This document shows positions 53,400-63,264 of a DNA stretch of 64,000 nucleotides, piece by piece. This DNA comes from Sphingobacterium paludis. Lineage in GTDB: Bacteria > Bacteroidota > Bacteroidia > Sphingobacteriales > Sphingobacteriaceae. The stretch covers positions 186,001 to 250,000 of the forward strand of contig NZ_SNZV01000006.1 of assembly GCF_004364125.1 (NCBI RefSeq), written 5' to 3'. Position numbers and translations under genes: made by a program. How positions within the stretch are numbered: position 1 is the stretch's first letter; each line of letters opens with the position of its first letter. The notes under the pieces are model-generated. The model was not told the origin of the DNA. It searched no databases and saw only the letters and a list, made by a program, of their open reading frames with translations.

Positions 53400-54863
53400 T
53401 TACAAATTATTTCTCAAATAGCCCTGAAAGTTATCTTGGAACTGCAGGCCATTATCGACACGGTATTTGCTGAGTTTATTAAACAGCGTCAATCCCCACA
53501 ACACGAACTCGCTGAGGAAGTAGCGATCTTCTTCGCGCGTATCGGGTTGGTACTTTTGAATCAGCTTCTGCAATACATCGATATTGTCCAACGCTTGTTG
53601 GTATGCTTGATCCGACAACTCGTCCGCCAGTTGAATGCCCTCTGAATTGAGGAACCAGCGAACAATATCATCATAGGGATATTGTTCGTTTTCGCGCTCT
53701 AGCTTTTCAATTTTTGGAAAAAACGTCGGGAACAACGTCTTTATCGCATGTTCGATCAGCATGATAGCCACATTGGAAGCCCCCTCTTGCTCGCCTTCAT
53801 AAAGCAGCTCAACTTTGCCCGTAATGGCAGGCACGATCCCCATAAAGTCGCTCAGCCGCACAGCTGTTGCCGTTTCGCCATTTTTCAACATCCGAAGTTC
53901 GGCGGTGCTCAATAGATTTTGAAAGGCCGTAATCCCGATACGTGCGCTGACACCGCTCTTGGCGTCGATAAACTCACTTTCGCGCGCTTCAAAGCTGATC
54001 TGCTCCAGGATGTCACGCGCCAGCTCCGGAACATAGATCTGCTCCTGCCCGGCTTCCAAGACAGCCTCTTGCTTGGTGATTGTTTTCGCTACAGCCACGG
54101 AACTCGGATAGTGCGTCAGGATCTGCGAGCCAATACGGTCTTTCAGTGGTGTAACGATACTTCCCCTGTTGGTATAGTCTTCCGGATTAGCGGTAAACAC
54201 AAATTGCAAATCCAACGGCAGGCGAAGCTTAAACCCACGGATCTGTATATCGCCCTCCTGTAAAATATTGAAAAGTGCTACCTGTATACGCGCCTGTAGA
54301 TCGGGCAACTCATTGATCACAAAAATAGATCGGTTAGCACGTGGAATCATACCGAAATGGATAACCCTATCATCGGCATAACTCAACCGTAAATTAGCGG
54401 CTTTGATAGGATCCACATCACCGATGAGATCGGCTACGGTTACATCGGGCGTAGCCAGTTTTTCTGAAAAACGCTCGCTGCGATGCAACCAGCTGATGGG
54501 CGTTGCATCGCCCCGCTCCTGCAGCAGCTCCAAGGCATAGCGCGATATGGGCTTAAATGGATCGTCATTGATTTCAGAGCCATCCACTACAGGAATATAT
54601 TCATCCAGCAAGTTCACCATAAGCCGCGCCAAGCGTGTTTTCGCCTGTCCGCGAAGGCCCAAGAGGTTGATATTGTGCTTGGAGAGGATGGCCCGCTCCA
54701 GTTCTGGAATCACGGTATCCTCATAGCCATGCACGCCTTCAAAAACCGTTTCGCCTTGACGAATTTTTTCTACAAGATTCTGACGCAGTTCTTCTTTTAC
54801 GCTCTTCGGCGTATAACCTGCCGCTTTAAGCTCACCAAATGTTTTAATCGTTTGATAATCCAT
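53400..54863 (-). CDS. MoxR/Mg-chelatase-like AAA+ ATPase
   Basis: The 487-aa protein has an AAA+ core resembling the Mg-chelatase I subunit/MoxR: Walker A GLRGQAKT (69-76), Walker B with IFVINELPDL near 187, then ILQEGDIQIRG and the sensor stretch FVFTANPEDY. The second half is helical. Such ATPases work with VWA-domain proteins to insert metals or remodel protein complexes. The VWA gene lies upstream in the same direction with 170 bases between them. There is no tetrapyrrole gene nearby, so a chaperone role is more likely than chelation. Confidence 0.92.
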   Translation of the reverse strand: MDYQTIKTFGELKAAGYTPKSVKEELRQNLVEKIRQGETVFEGVHGYEDTVIPELERAILSKHNINLLGLRGQAKTRLARLMVNLLDEYIPVVDGSEINDDPFKPISRYALELLQERGDATPISWLHRSERFSEKLATPDVTVADLIGDVDPIKAANLRLSYADDRVIHFGMIPRANRSIFVINELPDLQARIQVALFNILQEGDIQIRGFKLRLPLDLQFVFTANPEDYTNRGSIVTPLKDRIGSQILTHYPSSVAVAKTITKQEAVLEAGQEQIYVPELARDILEQISFEARESEFIDAKSGVSARIGITAFQNLLSTAELRMLKNGETATAVRLSDFMGIVPAITGKVELLYEGEQEGASNVAIMLIEHAIKTLFPTFFPKIEKLERENEQYPYDDIVRWFLNSEGIQLADELSDQAYQQALDNIDVLQKLIQKYQPDTREEDRYFLSEFVLWGLTLFNKLSKYRVDNGLQFQDNFQGYLRNNL

Positions 54864-55033
54864 GTTGTTTTTTTATGCTTTTATTATATATACACCCGGC
54901 AGCCCCAACCAGCTGATCATCCGCAAAGCGTCACCAGTTGGTATTGGCTCCATTCTTGATGGCCGAATAAACAGCTTGAAAATTGTGTTTGCAGGGTGCA
55001 AATTCATCTCTTTTTTCTTTTCATTACTTGTGT

Positions 55034-56155
55034 CTAGCGAATACGCTTCTTTCGGTTATCCTCGTAGTCCGTAAAGATCATTTCGCCTAAATTACCCAAA
55101 CCGGTATAATAGGCTTTGCCACGATTGGAAGCCGTAAACTCGTCGACAAACTCCTGCAGATACGGATCGGAGGTGATCATAAATGTCGTAATAGGAATAC
55201 CCAGTTTACGCGCCTGCGCAGCCATGCTGTAGCATTTGCTGGTGATGAAGGGGTCCAAACCCATCGGGTTTTTGTAGTAACTTCCATCCGGCATATTTAA
55301 GCAGCTAGGCTTGCCGTCTGTGATCATAAAAATCTGTTTGTTGGCATGGCGCTTACGCCGCAGAATATCCAAGGCCAATTGCACACCAGCCACTGTATTC
55401 GTATGAAACGGCCCTACCTGCAAATACGGCAAATCCTTGACTTCTATAGGCCAAGCATCGTTTCCAAAAACAATGACATCTAACGAATCTTTCGGATAGC
55501 GTGTAAGAATAAGTTCTGATAGCGCCATCGCAACTTTTTTGGCCGGCGTAATCCGATCTTCGCCATACAAAATCATGCTGTGGCTAATATCGATCATCAA
55601 GACCGTGCTCATTTGCGATTTGAACTGGGTATCTTCAACGACCAAGTCGTTTTCAGACAGGCTAAAATCGCCGATACCGTGGTTAACCTGTGCATTTTTT
55701 AAGCTTTCGGTGACGGATATTTTCTCTACACTATCGCCATACTGGTAGCTTCGCAGATCACCACTACTATCATCACTGCGCCCGCTATGCTGGGTTTTAT
55801 GATCTCCCGACTTACCTTTTCGCATGTTGCCGAAGATCTGATCCAGCGCGTTTTGCCGCAAGGCTTTCTCCATCTTCGAACTGATATCCACGCCTCCACT
55901 ACCATCGCCATCGACCCGCTCAACGATATACCCTTTGTTTTTTAGATCTTCTATAAAATCATCAACAGTATACGCTGGGGTCGTCAGCTTAAATTCTTTG
56001 TCTAGCTGGCGCAACCAATCGATAGCCTCATCAAAATCGCCGGAAGTATGGGTGATAAGTTCTTTGAAAATCTCGAACAATTTATCAAAAGGCGTTTCAA
56101 AGGGCGCTTCGTACTGCTTAAAGACGAAACCTTTGTTTCTGTTCGCTTCTCTCAT
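55034..56155 (-). CDS. VWA-domain protein, partner of the AAA+ ATPase
   Basis: The 373-aa protein has an acidic/Gly-Ser-rich middle (about 80-135) and a C-terminal von Willebrand factor A domain. Its complete MIDAS is D189-x-S191-x-S193 (MIDISHSM), with NTVAGVQLALDIL and the ITDGKPS strand. The ATG at 56155 was chosen over an in-frame codon 11 positions upstream. The MoxR-VWA arrangement implies that the VWA protein carries substrate to the ATPase. There is no signal peptide, so it is cytosolic. Confidence 0.92.
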   Translation of the reverse strand: MREANRNKGFVFKQYEAPFETPFDKLFEIFKELITHTSGDFDEAIDWLRQLDKEFKLTTPAYTVDDFIEDLKNKGYIVERVDGDGSGGVDISSKMEKALRQNALDQIFGNMRKGKSGDHKTQHSGRSDDSSGDLRSYQYGDSVEKISVTESLKNAQVNHGIGDFSLSENDLVVEDTQFKSQMSTVLMIDISHSMILYGEDRITPAKKVAMALSELILTRYPKDSLDVIVFGNDAWPIEVKDLPYLQVGPFHTNTVAGVQLALDILRRKRHANKQIFMITDGKPSCLNMPDGSYYKNPMGLDPFITSKCYSMAAQARKLGIPITTFMITSDPYLQEFVDEFTASNRGKAYYTGLGNLGEMIFTDYEDNRKKRIR

Positions 56156-56479
56156 CGTATTTTTGTTTTTCTTGGAAACCGTTCGCAACAGTCAAAAGAC
56201 CTGAATTCGGATTGCTGCCGAATTGAATGGCGAATTGGAATCTTGCACGCCACAACTTCAATGGATTGCATCGCGGTTTCATACGTTAAATGTACAATAT
56301 TATAATCCGTATTTCGTCGGCAGAAAGCAATAATATCAGTGCAAAAAGACATGCCGATGGATTTGACGGTTCAATAGCGTGCCGCTTTTGTCGATATGCA
56401 GCGTCTGTCAAAGCCTCAAGATGCAAAACGCGATGACCGTTCTCGTAGCTATTTGTGCCGCATTTGCTATCTTTACTGC

Positions 56480-56866
56480 ATGCTAGAAGTAACTTGTGCC
56501 CTGATCGAACATCAGGGAAAAATCTTGATATGCCAACGGGCGGCAACGATGAAGCTCCCGCTGAAATGGGAATTTCCGGGTGGTAAAAGAGAGGTGGGTG
56601 AGACACTGTCGGCATGCCTGGTTCGAGAGATAAAAGAAGAACTCGGTCTAGACATTGTTTTGGGACGAGAGCTCCCCGCTGTGCAGCACAGGTACGACGA
56701 TTTTAGCATAACACTGTTCCCATTTTTGGCTACGAGGACGGGCGGCACACTTACCCTTGCGGAACATGTGCAAGCCCTGTGGGTTGATCCGAGTTCGCTG
56801 CAAGGATACGATTGGGCGGCAGCTGATGTGCCGGTGGTAAATGCCTATTTGGCACTACGGCAATAA
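56480..56866 (+). CDS. mutT: MutT-type Nudix hydrolase
   Basis: The 128-aa product has a complete Nudix box starting at Gly35 (G-x5-E41-x7-R49-E50-x2-E53-E54-x-G56) and the MutT-like N-terminus (LEVTCALIEHQGKILICQR). MutT removes 8-oxo-dGTP from the nucleotide pool to prevent mutations. The ATG at 56480 places the first strand normally; the longer upstream frame adds Cys/Arg-rich sequence without similarity. It is a single gene, divergent from the VWA operon. Confidence 0.9.
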   Translation: MLEVTCALIEHQGKILICQRAATMKLPLKWEFPGGKREVGETLSACLVREIKEELGLDIVLGRELPAVQHRYDDFSITLFPFLATRTGGTLTLAEHVQALWVDPSSLQGYDWAAADVPVVNAYLALRQ

Positions 56867-57036
56867 GACAATGTGTACCGCAAAATGTCAAAGCTGCCTA
56901 GTTGAATAGTATGTCCGCGCAAACACAGCAACATTCCTGTTATCATCTTCCTAAATCGTAAGCGTTTCCGCTGTTTGGCATAGCATTTGTTACGATATTA
57001 GTATTCATAATTTAGGTTAATAATTGGTTAGTTAGT

Positions 57037-57070
57037 AAAAATCCTGAGGCTCCCCGCTTCAGGATTTTTT
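57037..57070 (+). terminator. Terminator without an obvious gene
   Basis: AAAAATCCTGA and TCAGGATTTTTT form a perfect 11-bp hairpin with an 11-base loop. It lies 170 bases after the Nudix stop, with no frame between. It may end the Nudix mRNA or a small RNA made from the region 56940-57070. Confidence 0.8.
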
Positions 57071-57087
57071 GTTTCTGTATTGTTTAA

Positions 57088-57980
57088 TATTGCGTAGTGA
57101 GTAATTCGAATTGAGATATTGCGTGTGATAAAAGCTTCGTCCTTGTGAGGAGGAGACACGCCGACGCGGCAATCTGTTAGTATTGCGTAGTGTGTAATGA
57201 GCTATGAACAGGGAGTATTTAGATTTTAGTATTTAGTATGTAGAATGGACTGCCGTGTCGTGCCTATTGAATAATATGCCACACAAAGTAATCGCACTTC
57301 CCTTAATTAGCCGAAATGTCGCCTCAGTTTTGTTGCGTCTGTAGCCATTTGCCTTTGCACTATCCAACGGGGATGCAACAAAAATAAGCGACGGACTTTT
57401 GCTACTTTTGGTCTTCAAAAGTAGTGCACTGCCGCGGCATGCGGCGGAAAGGGTTGTGGGAGGATTGTTGGTAAAAGGTATTGCGTAGTGAGTAATGCGA
57501 ATTGAGATTTTGCGTGTGATAAAAGCTTCGTCCTTGCGAGCCGGAGGTACGACGGCGCGGCAATCTGTTCGTATTAAGCAGTGTGTAGTGCGTAATGAGC
57601 TATAAACAGGGAGTATTTAGATTTTAGTATGTGGAATGGACTGCCGTCTCGTGCGTATTCAATAATATGCCACACAAAGTAATCGCACTTCCCTTAATTA
57701 GACGAAATGTCGCCTCAGTTTTGTTGCGTCTGTAGCCATTTGCCTCTGCACTATCCAACGGGGATGCAACAAAAATAAGCGACGGACTTTTGCTACTTTT
57801 GGTCTTCAAAAGTAGTGCACTGCCGCGGCATGCGGCGGAAAGGGTTGTGGGAGGATTGTTGGTAAAAGGTATTGCGTAGTGAGTAATGCGAATTGAGATT
57901 TTGCGTGTGATAAAAGCTTCGTCCTTGCGAGCCGGAGGTACGACGGCGCGGCAATCTGTTAGTATTGAGTTGTGTGTAGT
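57088..57980. repeat. 391-bp tandem repeat, about 2.3 copies
   Basis: The unit begins TATTGCGTAGTGAGTAAT at 57088, again at 57479 and again at 57870, giving an exact 391-base period. Copies 1 and 2 are nearly identical over most of the unit; the third is cut off near 57980. Each full unit contains the dispersed segment also found at 49324, and a CGTCCTTGCGAG...GCGGCAATCTG element resembling dispersed repeats of other bacteria. Minus-strand frames of about 60 codons in each unit are not convincing genes. Confidence 0.88.
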
Positions 57981-58000
57981 GCGCACCATGATAACCTGAA

Positions 58001-58468
58001 TTACTTTTTACGTGCATCCGTAGATCGTTTTCGTTGATCAAATGTTTTCTTGATATACTTTACCAATGATGGATCACCATCGTTCTCCATGTCACTTAGC
58101 TCCAGTTCCAAAGCCTTATTGCTTAACTGGATTTCCACAAAGGAGATCAGCAATGAAACGGCAAAGAACAACAAGCTGAGTGCAAAACATATTTCGGCGA
58201 GCAGCGCATTTTCGAGGTATATAAAATACATACACACGATACAGGTGATAAAGCTTAACACACCCATCCCTTGCATATGACGGAGAAGCTGCAAACGATA
58301 GCGCAGATTACCGATTTGCCCATGCAATACCCCCTCTTTATTATGTTCCAAGTACTTGGCATGCAGACTACGCACCAACGCCGCCAGTGCTAGAAAACGG
58401 TTGGTGTAAGCCAGCATGATCAAACTGATCGCGGGAAAAAGTAAAGCTGCGGTATTGTATGTTATCAT
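58001..58468 (-). CDS. DUF2721-like membrane protein
   Basis: The 155-aa product has an N-terminal membrane helix (ALLFPAISLIMLAYTNRFLALAALVRSL) and two more helices (about 80-125). A basic/acidic helical tail runs to KKTFDQRKRSTDARKK. The pattern matches the small DUF2721 family, of unknown function. The ATG at 58468 was chosen over a start 12 codons upstream. It lies beside the tandem repeat and is followed by no terminator that could be recognised. Confidence 0.75.
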   Translation of the reverse strand: MITYNTAALLFPAISLIMLAYTNRFLALAALVRSLHAKYLEHNKEGVLHGQIGNLRYRLQLLRHMQGMGVLSFITCIVCMYFIYLENALLAEICFALSLLFFAVSLLISFVEIQLSNKALELELSDMENDGDPSLVKYIKKTFDQRKRSTDARKK

Positions 58469-58606
58469 AAGCCAAACAAGGTCTTGATGTATATTGCATA
58501 GCAATTAAGCTACTACCAAACTTACAAAAAATAGAGCAGCAAACACAATCAACTTCCTCGCTTTATAGATCGCGTGCATATGCCTCCCGTATCATCTCGG
58601 TCCCAT

Positions 58607-58642
58607 ACAAAACAGTCTCCAAACCGTTAAGGCTGGAGACTG
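58607..58642 (-). terminator. Terminator of the second SusC/SusD operon
   Basis: On the minus strand CAGTCTCCA and TGGAGACTG form a perfect 9-bp stem with a 12-base loop followed by TTTT. It lies 24 bases after the SusD stop. Confidence 0.85.
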
Positions 58643-58665
58643 TGATAGATTGATGTAAGGCAACC

Positions 58666-60234
58666 TTAGTAACCTGGATTTTGGGTGAGGTTAGGGTTTA
58701 CGGCAATTTGTTGACTTGGGATCGGGTACACCAGCGTTCGCGGACTTGGATCTGCCTCTTTTTCCTGCCATGGCTCCAGGAATTTGCCAAAGCGGATGAG
58801 ATCCTGCCGGCGCCAGCCTTCCCAATACAGCTCACGGGCGCGCTCATCCAGTAGATTATCCAACGTAAGGCTAGTCATCGCCGGTACACCGCGATTGGTA
58901 CGAATGCTATTTACCAGCGTCAGTGCATCTGCCGCGGAGCCAGTACCACCACGCAACGCAGCCTCGGCCTGCATCAACAGTACATCGGCATAGCGAAATA
59001 CGACCCAGTCGTTGTTGCGTTGGCCGGTAACAGCATAGTCAAACGCATATTTAACGGGGCGTATACCCGCTACCTCTAGTGTCGCGCCCGATGTACGGAT
59101 AGTAACTTCGCGGGTAAATGATAAAGGTGCATTGGCCGGATTACGTGCCATAAGCGGCTGGTTAGTGCTCCAGTTATATTGTTGACCTACAAAGAAACCG
59201 ACGTTTTGCCGACGATAACCACGACGTCTGTTACCCGTCGTGTCGGCGGGGTAATCGTAGTATATCCCACGACGTTCATCGCTCTCCGAAAATTTATCGT
59301 AATAGTCTGATAACGTACACCAACCGTTCCAGCCGCTTGGTCTCATGTTATAGTGGGCTATAGTAAACCATGTACGGTCGATGGCTCCACCCCGTTCTCC
59401 GTTTCTATTGAATAGGGTAAAGATATTTTCTGTCGAGCGCACATCGTTATCCGGCGCGAAGTTGTCAAAATAGCGGCCCGCAGGCGAAACGCTATAGCGC
59501 CCGGATGCTGTAATCTGGCCCGCAAGCGCAATCACTTGGTTCATATCCTCGACCGGGAATGTTGGCGACTCCCTATTGATAAAGGTTCCCTTGTTCAGGT
59601 AGATCTTCATCAGCAGCGTGCGCGCCGCATTTTGGTTAGCCACATAAGCGGCACCTTCCGCCGGTAAGCTGTCGATGATGGCTCGCAGGTCGTTGACCAT
59701 ATAGTCAATCGCTTGTTGCGGTTGCAACACTTCTGGCGGGATGCGGAAATCTTCCAGCGACTCCCCTTCCCGGATCGGCACAACGCCGTAAAGATCGAGC
59801 AGGTCAAACATCGTCAGTGCGCGAATAAACCTAGCTTCCGCCTCTTGCTGTGCACTTGGGCTGAAACGAAGCACGTTGATGGCATTGTACATGGCCGTAC
59901 CCAGGCTAACGAAGGTGTTATTCATGTATCCGTTATCTGCATTCCAAGTGTGTAGGTGGATGGCGCGGTGCATACCGTTATCATCCCAGTCACCGCCACG
60001 CGTAGGTGCCATCGCCGCATCGGTGGAAATTTCCTGCATGACCCAGCGTTGCTCTTGCTGGTAAGGCACATTGAGGGAACTATAGGCATTGATCAGCAAA
60101 GCTGCCGGATCGACATTACCCGATTCTGCCTCTTCCAGTTCGCTTCGAAACTCTTCGTTCAACTTGGTACAGGAAGACATGCTTGCTGAAAAGCTTCCCA
60201 GTAATGCTATATATATAAGTGATTTTAATTTCAT
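58666..60234 (-). CDS. SusD/RagB-family outer-membrane lipoprotein
   Basis: The 522-aa product has a lipoprotein signal (SMSSCTKLNEEF, Cys at 22) and SusD features: WVMQEISTDAAMAP, ARFIRALTMFDLLDLYGVVPI and the C-terminal RARELYWEGWRRQDLIRFGKF signature. The protein ends with NPNLTQNPGY, a typical SusD tail. It caps the SusC transporter encoded 45 bases upstream and binds the nutrient on the surface. No glycosidase or peptidase is in reach to tell the substrate. Confidence 0.94.
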   Translation of the reverse strand: MKLKSLIYIALLGSFSASMSSCTKLNEEFRSELEEAESGNVDPAALLINAYSSLNVPYQQEQRWVMQEISTDAAMAPTRGGDWDDNGMHRAIHLHTWNADNGYMNNTFVSLGTAMYNAINVLRFSPSAQQEAEARFIRALTMFDLLDLYGVVPIREGESLEDFRIPPEVLQPQQAIDYMVNDLRAIIDSLPAEGAAYVANQNAARTLLMKIYLNKGTFINRESPTFPVEDMNQVIALAGQITASGRYSVSPAGRYFDNFAPDNDVRSTENIFTLFNRNGERGGAIDRTWFTIAHYNMRPSGWNGWCTLSDYYDKFSESDERRGIYYDYPADTTGNRRRGYRRQNVGFFVGQQYNWSTNQPLMARNPANAPLSFTREVTIRTSGATLEVAGIRPVKYAFDYAVTGQRNNDWVVFRYADVLLMQAEAALRGGTGSAADALTLVNSIRTNRGVPAMTSLTLDNLLDERARELYWEGWRRQDLIRFGKFLEPWQEKEADPSPRTLVYPIPSQQIAVNPNLTQNPGY

Positions 60235-60279
60235 CTGTCTATCTAATTTAAATATTATCCATGATCTGCTGCTGTGTCA

Positions 60280-63264
60280 CTACAGGGCGAAATTGACTCC
60301 CAGTAAAAAGTTCCGCGATGGTGGGTAAGGCAAATATTCTATACCCAGCGACGGAATCCCGTTGCTCGAGCCGTCCGTATTGACCTCGGGGTCAAATCCG
60401 GTGTACTTCGTAATGATAAAAAGATTCTGCCCGGTAAGGGATACGCTGAGGTTCTTGAAGGTTTTTCCTACATCGCCCACGGCGTAGCTCAGCGTCAGGT
60501 TTGCCAATTTCAGGTAATCACCCTTTTCGAGGTAACGCGTCGATGGCGCCGAAGAATTGGATGTGCTCTCGCGCACCGAGGTATCAAAGAAAGCAGAACC
60601 TATATTACGGGAAGATAGATTGCTTAGTCCAAGTACGGTAGCTGCAGAGTTATTAAACAAATAGTGTCCCATCGCACCGTTCATATTGGCCGCTAGTGCG
60701 AATTTCTTGTAGTTTACATTGGTACTGATACCCAGCAACGTCGTTGGGTTGGGGCTATTGGCGTAAACCTTGTTTTCGGCGGGGTCGTTGGCGCTGCTGA
60801 TGCTTCCATCCAAGCCGCGGTACATGCTTAGGCCGGTTTGTGGATCGATGCCTTCATACTGTGCGAGATACCACACGTTCAATGGCTGTCCATTGACCAT
60901 TCGTTGCCCTAATACGCCAGAGAACCCCTGTCCACGCAGGGCACCCGTTTCATAGTAGCCCACGAGGCCGCTCACACTGTTTTTCAGGAAGGTCGCATTG
61001 GCCGTAAGATCCCAGGTCCAGTTCGTATTTTTTATGATAGTACCCGTCAGGGCAATCTCCACGCCTTTGTTTTCGATCTCACCATCCAGGTTTACCCAGA
61101 TACGCCCCGCTGGTGCTGGCTGCGCCAGTGTTTGCTCGAACAGGGCATCGGTAGTCTTTTTATTGAAAAAGTCAATCGATCCGTACAGGCGGTTGTTGAG
61201 CACCGCGAAATCGATACCCGCATTGATAGTTGTCGATGTTTCCCATCGCAAGTCCGGGTTCCCGTAGTTAACCTGGTTTGCACTTTGGTTGTCGAAGACA
61301 ATTCTGTCCAAGGACGCTCCCGAGGTAAACTCCTGGTTACCGGTGCTTCCATATCCGACCCGCACCTTCAGTTGGCTAAACAAATTGCTGGACTTCAGGA
61401 ACTCTTCCTCGGCAACGTTCCAAGCGACAGCCACCGATGGAAACATCGCATATTTGTTGTTCTGTCCGAATTTGGTCGACCCATCCCGGCGTATAGTAGC
61501 TGTCAGGAGATAGCGGTTGAGATAGTTTACACCACCCCGTGCAAAAAAGGATTGCAATTGGTTGGTCGGGCTTCTGTAGGAGGAAACCTGACGGGTATTG
61601 ACCGCAGAATATTGCAGGTAATCGAAGTAATCAAGACCGATGTACCGAAAAGCGCCACCGAAGGATATATTGTTGCGGAAATCGTAGTTCAGGTATTCGT
61701 AACCAACGAGCGCATTGACATTCCAGTCTTCATTAATTTGCTTATTATAAGATAGGGTATGCGTCATCTGGATATTGGTCTCGCCGTTGTTGGAGATGAA
61801 CGCTTCTTCGTTTTCCACCGCAGAGGGATCGATCAGGCCCGCGCGGTACATCCCCTGCCGACTACCTGTTTGGCGCATGGCGCTGTAGATCATGCGGTAC
61901 TCCAGGTCATCCGTTATCTTATAGTACGGCGCCACATTCACCACCATGGTATTGGTCGTTGCCAGATCCTTGAACGCATCGATACTTGTTAGAGGATTGC
62001 GGGTTGTGGTACTTACAAAAGTATGGTTGCCATTCGCATCGCGCAAAGGAAGGGTTGGATTCCACTGCATGGCTTGGGAAATAATGTTTCCCTCGGAGCC
62101 CACGGTCGCATTTATCGGAGCATACCGATTATCCAATTGCGTGACGAAGAGTGAAAAATCGAGGCCTAGGCGCTTGTTTTCCAAAAACCGAAAGTTCCCG
62201 GTGAAGTTTCCGGTGTATTTTTTGAGCTGCGAGCCGATGATAACGCCGTTCTGGTTCAGGTAACCTCCTGACAGGCGGTATTTTCCGTTTTCCGTGCCTC
62301 CTGATACATCACCGTAATAATTCTGAGTGACGGCCTGTCGCGTGATCGCGCGAAATGCATCTTCATTCCCGCCAAAGTCGGCATTGGCAATTTCACCCGG
62401 GGTATAGTAATTGAGCGCCTCTCTGAAGCGTGCAGCGTCCAACACATCTGGGTATTCACGCATGCCCGAAAGACCTGCCGAGGCACCCAGGGAAATTTTT
62501 GGCTCGCCGGGCGTTCCCTTTTTTGTCGTGATGATAACGACCCCGTTCGCGCCGCGCGATCCATAGATGGCGGTGGCAGATGCATCTTTCAGGATATCCA
62601 TGCTGGCGATATCACCCGGGTTCAGATAGGTAAGCGGATTTCCCCGATCGGATGAAAAGCCGCCCCGCCCTTCGGGAAGCGGCGAATTACCGGACATCGG
62701 CACACCATCCAATACAAAAAGTGGGTTATTGCTGGCCCGGATAGACGAGTTACCGCGGATCCGAACCGTGACCGAGCCCCCCGGTTGTCCGGTGTTGTTG
62801 ATCACCATCACGCCGGGCGTCTTGCCCTGGATCAACTGGTCCGGACTCGTCATGATTCCCTTATTGAAATTCTTTTCGGCAATCGTGACCATAGCACCCG
62901 TCAGATCCTTTTTACGGGCTGTTCCATAGCCCACCACAACGACCTCCTCCAGATCTTGGTCGGCATTGGGTGCAAGCTGTATATTCAGCTCGGTACCCAC
63001 GATCGGTGCGTCCTTTGTGCTGTAACCGATAAAGGATACTTCCAGGGTTTGTGCCGTAGTGGGCACCTCGAGGCTAAAGGCACCGATCTGGTCCGTAGTG
63101 GTTGCTGCAGTGCCGCCTTTTACCTTTACCGTGGCACCAACGAGTGGACTCCCCGCCTCATCCACCACACGACCTGTCAAGGTCTTTTGCTGGGCGAAGA
63201 GAAATTGCGATACAAGTAATAGCGCGAGCGTCATGACGCTTTGTACAAGTAATTTTTGTTTCAT
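60280..63264 (-). CDS. SusC/RagA-family TonB-linked outer-membrane transporter
   Basis: The 994-aa product has a signal peptide (ending FLFAQQ) and a carboxypeptidase-regulatory-like domain (about 27-105). A TonB-box-like LEEVVVVGYG is at about 114-123. The plug (SVTVRIRGNSSIRASNNPLFVLDG, ASMDILKDASATAIYGSRGANG) and a large barrel follow. It is a typical SusC, opening a two-gene operon with the SusD gene. There is no FecI/R or regulator gene directly upstream. Confidence 0.95.
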   Translation of the reverse strand: MKQKLLVQSVMTLALLLVSQFLFAQQKTLTGRVVDEAGSPLVGATVKVKGGTAATTTDQIGAFSLEVPTTAQTLEVSFIGYSTKDAPIVGTELNIQLAPNADQDLEEVVVVGYGTARKKDLTGAMVTIAEKNFNKGIMTSPDQLIQGKTPGVMVINNTGQPGGSVTVRIRGNSSIRASNNPLFVLDGVPMSGNSPLPEGRGGFSSDRGNPLTYLNPGDIASMDILKDASATAIYGSRGANGVVIITTKKGTPGEPKISLGASAGLSGMREYPDVLDAARFREALNYYTPGEIANADFGGNEDAFRAITRQAVTQNYYGDVSGGTENGKYRLSGGYLNQNGVIIGSQLKKYTGNFTGNFRFLENKRLGLDFSLFVTQLDNRYAPINATVGSEGNIISQAMQWNPTLPLRDANGNHTFVSTTTRNPLTSIDAFKDLATTNTMVVNVAPYYKITDDLEYRMIYSAMRQTGSRQGMYRAGLIDPSAVENEEAFISNNGETNIQMTHTLSYNKQINEDWNVNALVGYEYLNYDFRNNISFGGAFRYIGLDYFDYLQYSAVNTRQVSSYRSPTNQLQSFFARGGVNYLNRYLLTATIRRDGSTKFGQNNKYAMFPSVAVAWNVAEEEFLKSSNLFSQLKVRVGYGSTGNQEFTSGASLDRIVFDNQSANQVNYGNPDLRWETSTTINAGIDFAVLNNRLYGSIDFFNKKTTDALFEQTLAQPAPAGRIWVNLDGEIENKGVEIALTGTIIKNTNWTWDLTANATFLKNSVSGLVGYYETGALRGQGFSGVLGQRMVNGQPLNVWYLAQYEGIDPQTGLSMYRGLDGSISSANDPAENKVYANSPNPTTLLGISTNVNYKKFALAANMNGAMGHYLFNNSAATVLGLSNLSSRNIGSAFFDTSVRESTSNSSAPSTRYLEKGDYLKLANLTLSYAVGDVGKTFKNLSVSLTGQNLFIITKYTGFDPEVNTDGSSNGIPSLGIEYLPYPPSRNFLLGVNFAL

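Noticed and set aside
57088..57980. CRISPR-like array at the tandem repeat
   Set aside because: The unit is 391 bases and copies are near-identical throughout, with no short repeats separated by unique spacers and no cas genes.
57230..57990. Minus-strand frames of 60-120 codons inside the tandem repeat
   Set aside because: They follow the repeat unit, change with it, and have no start context or family; they are by-products of repeat sequence.
61132..61755. 207-codon plus-strand frame opposite the second SusC gene
   Set aside because: The SusC barrel is continuous here and the plus-strand product shows no family.
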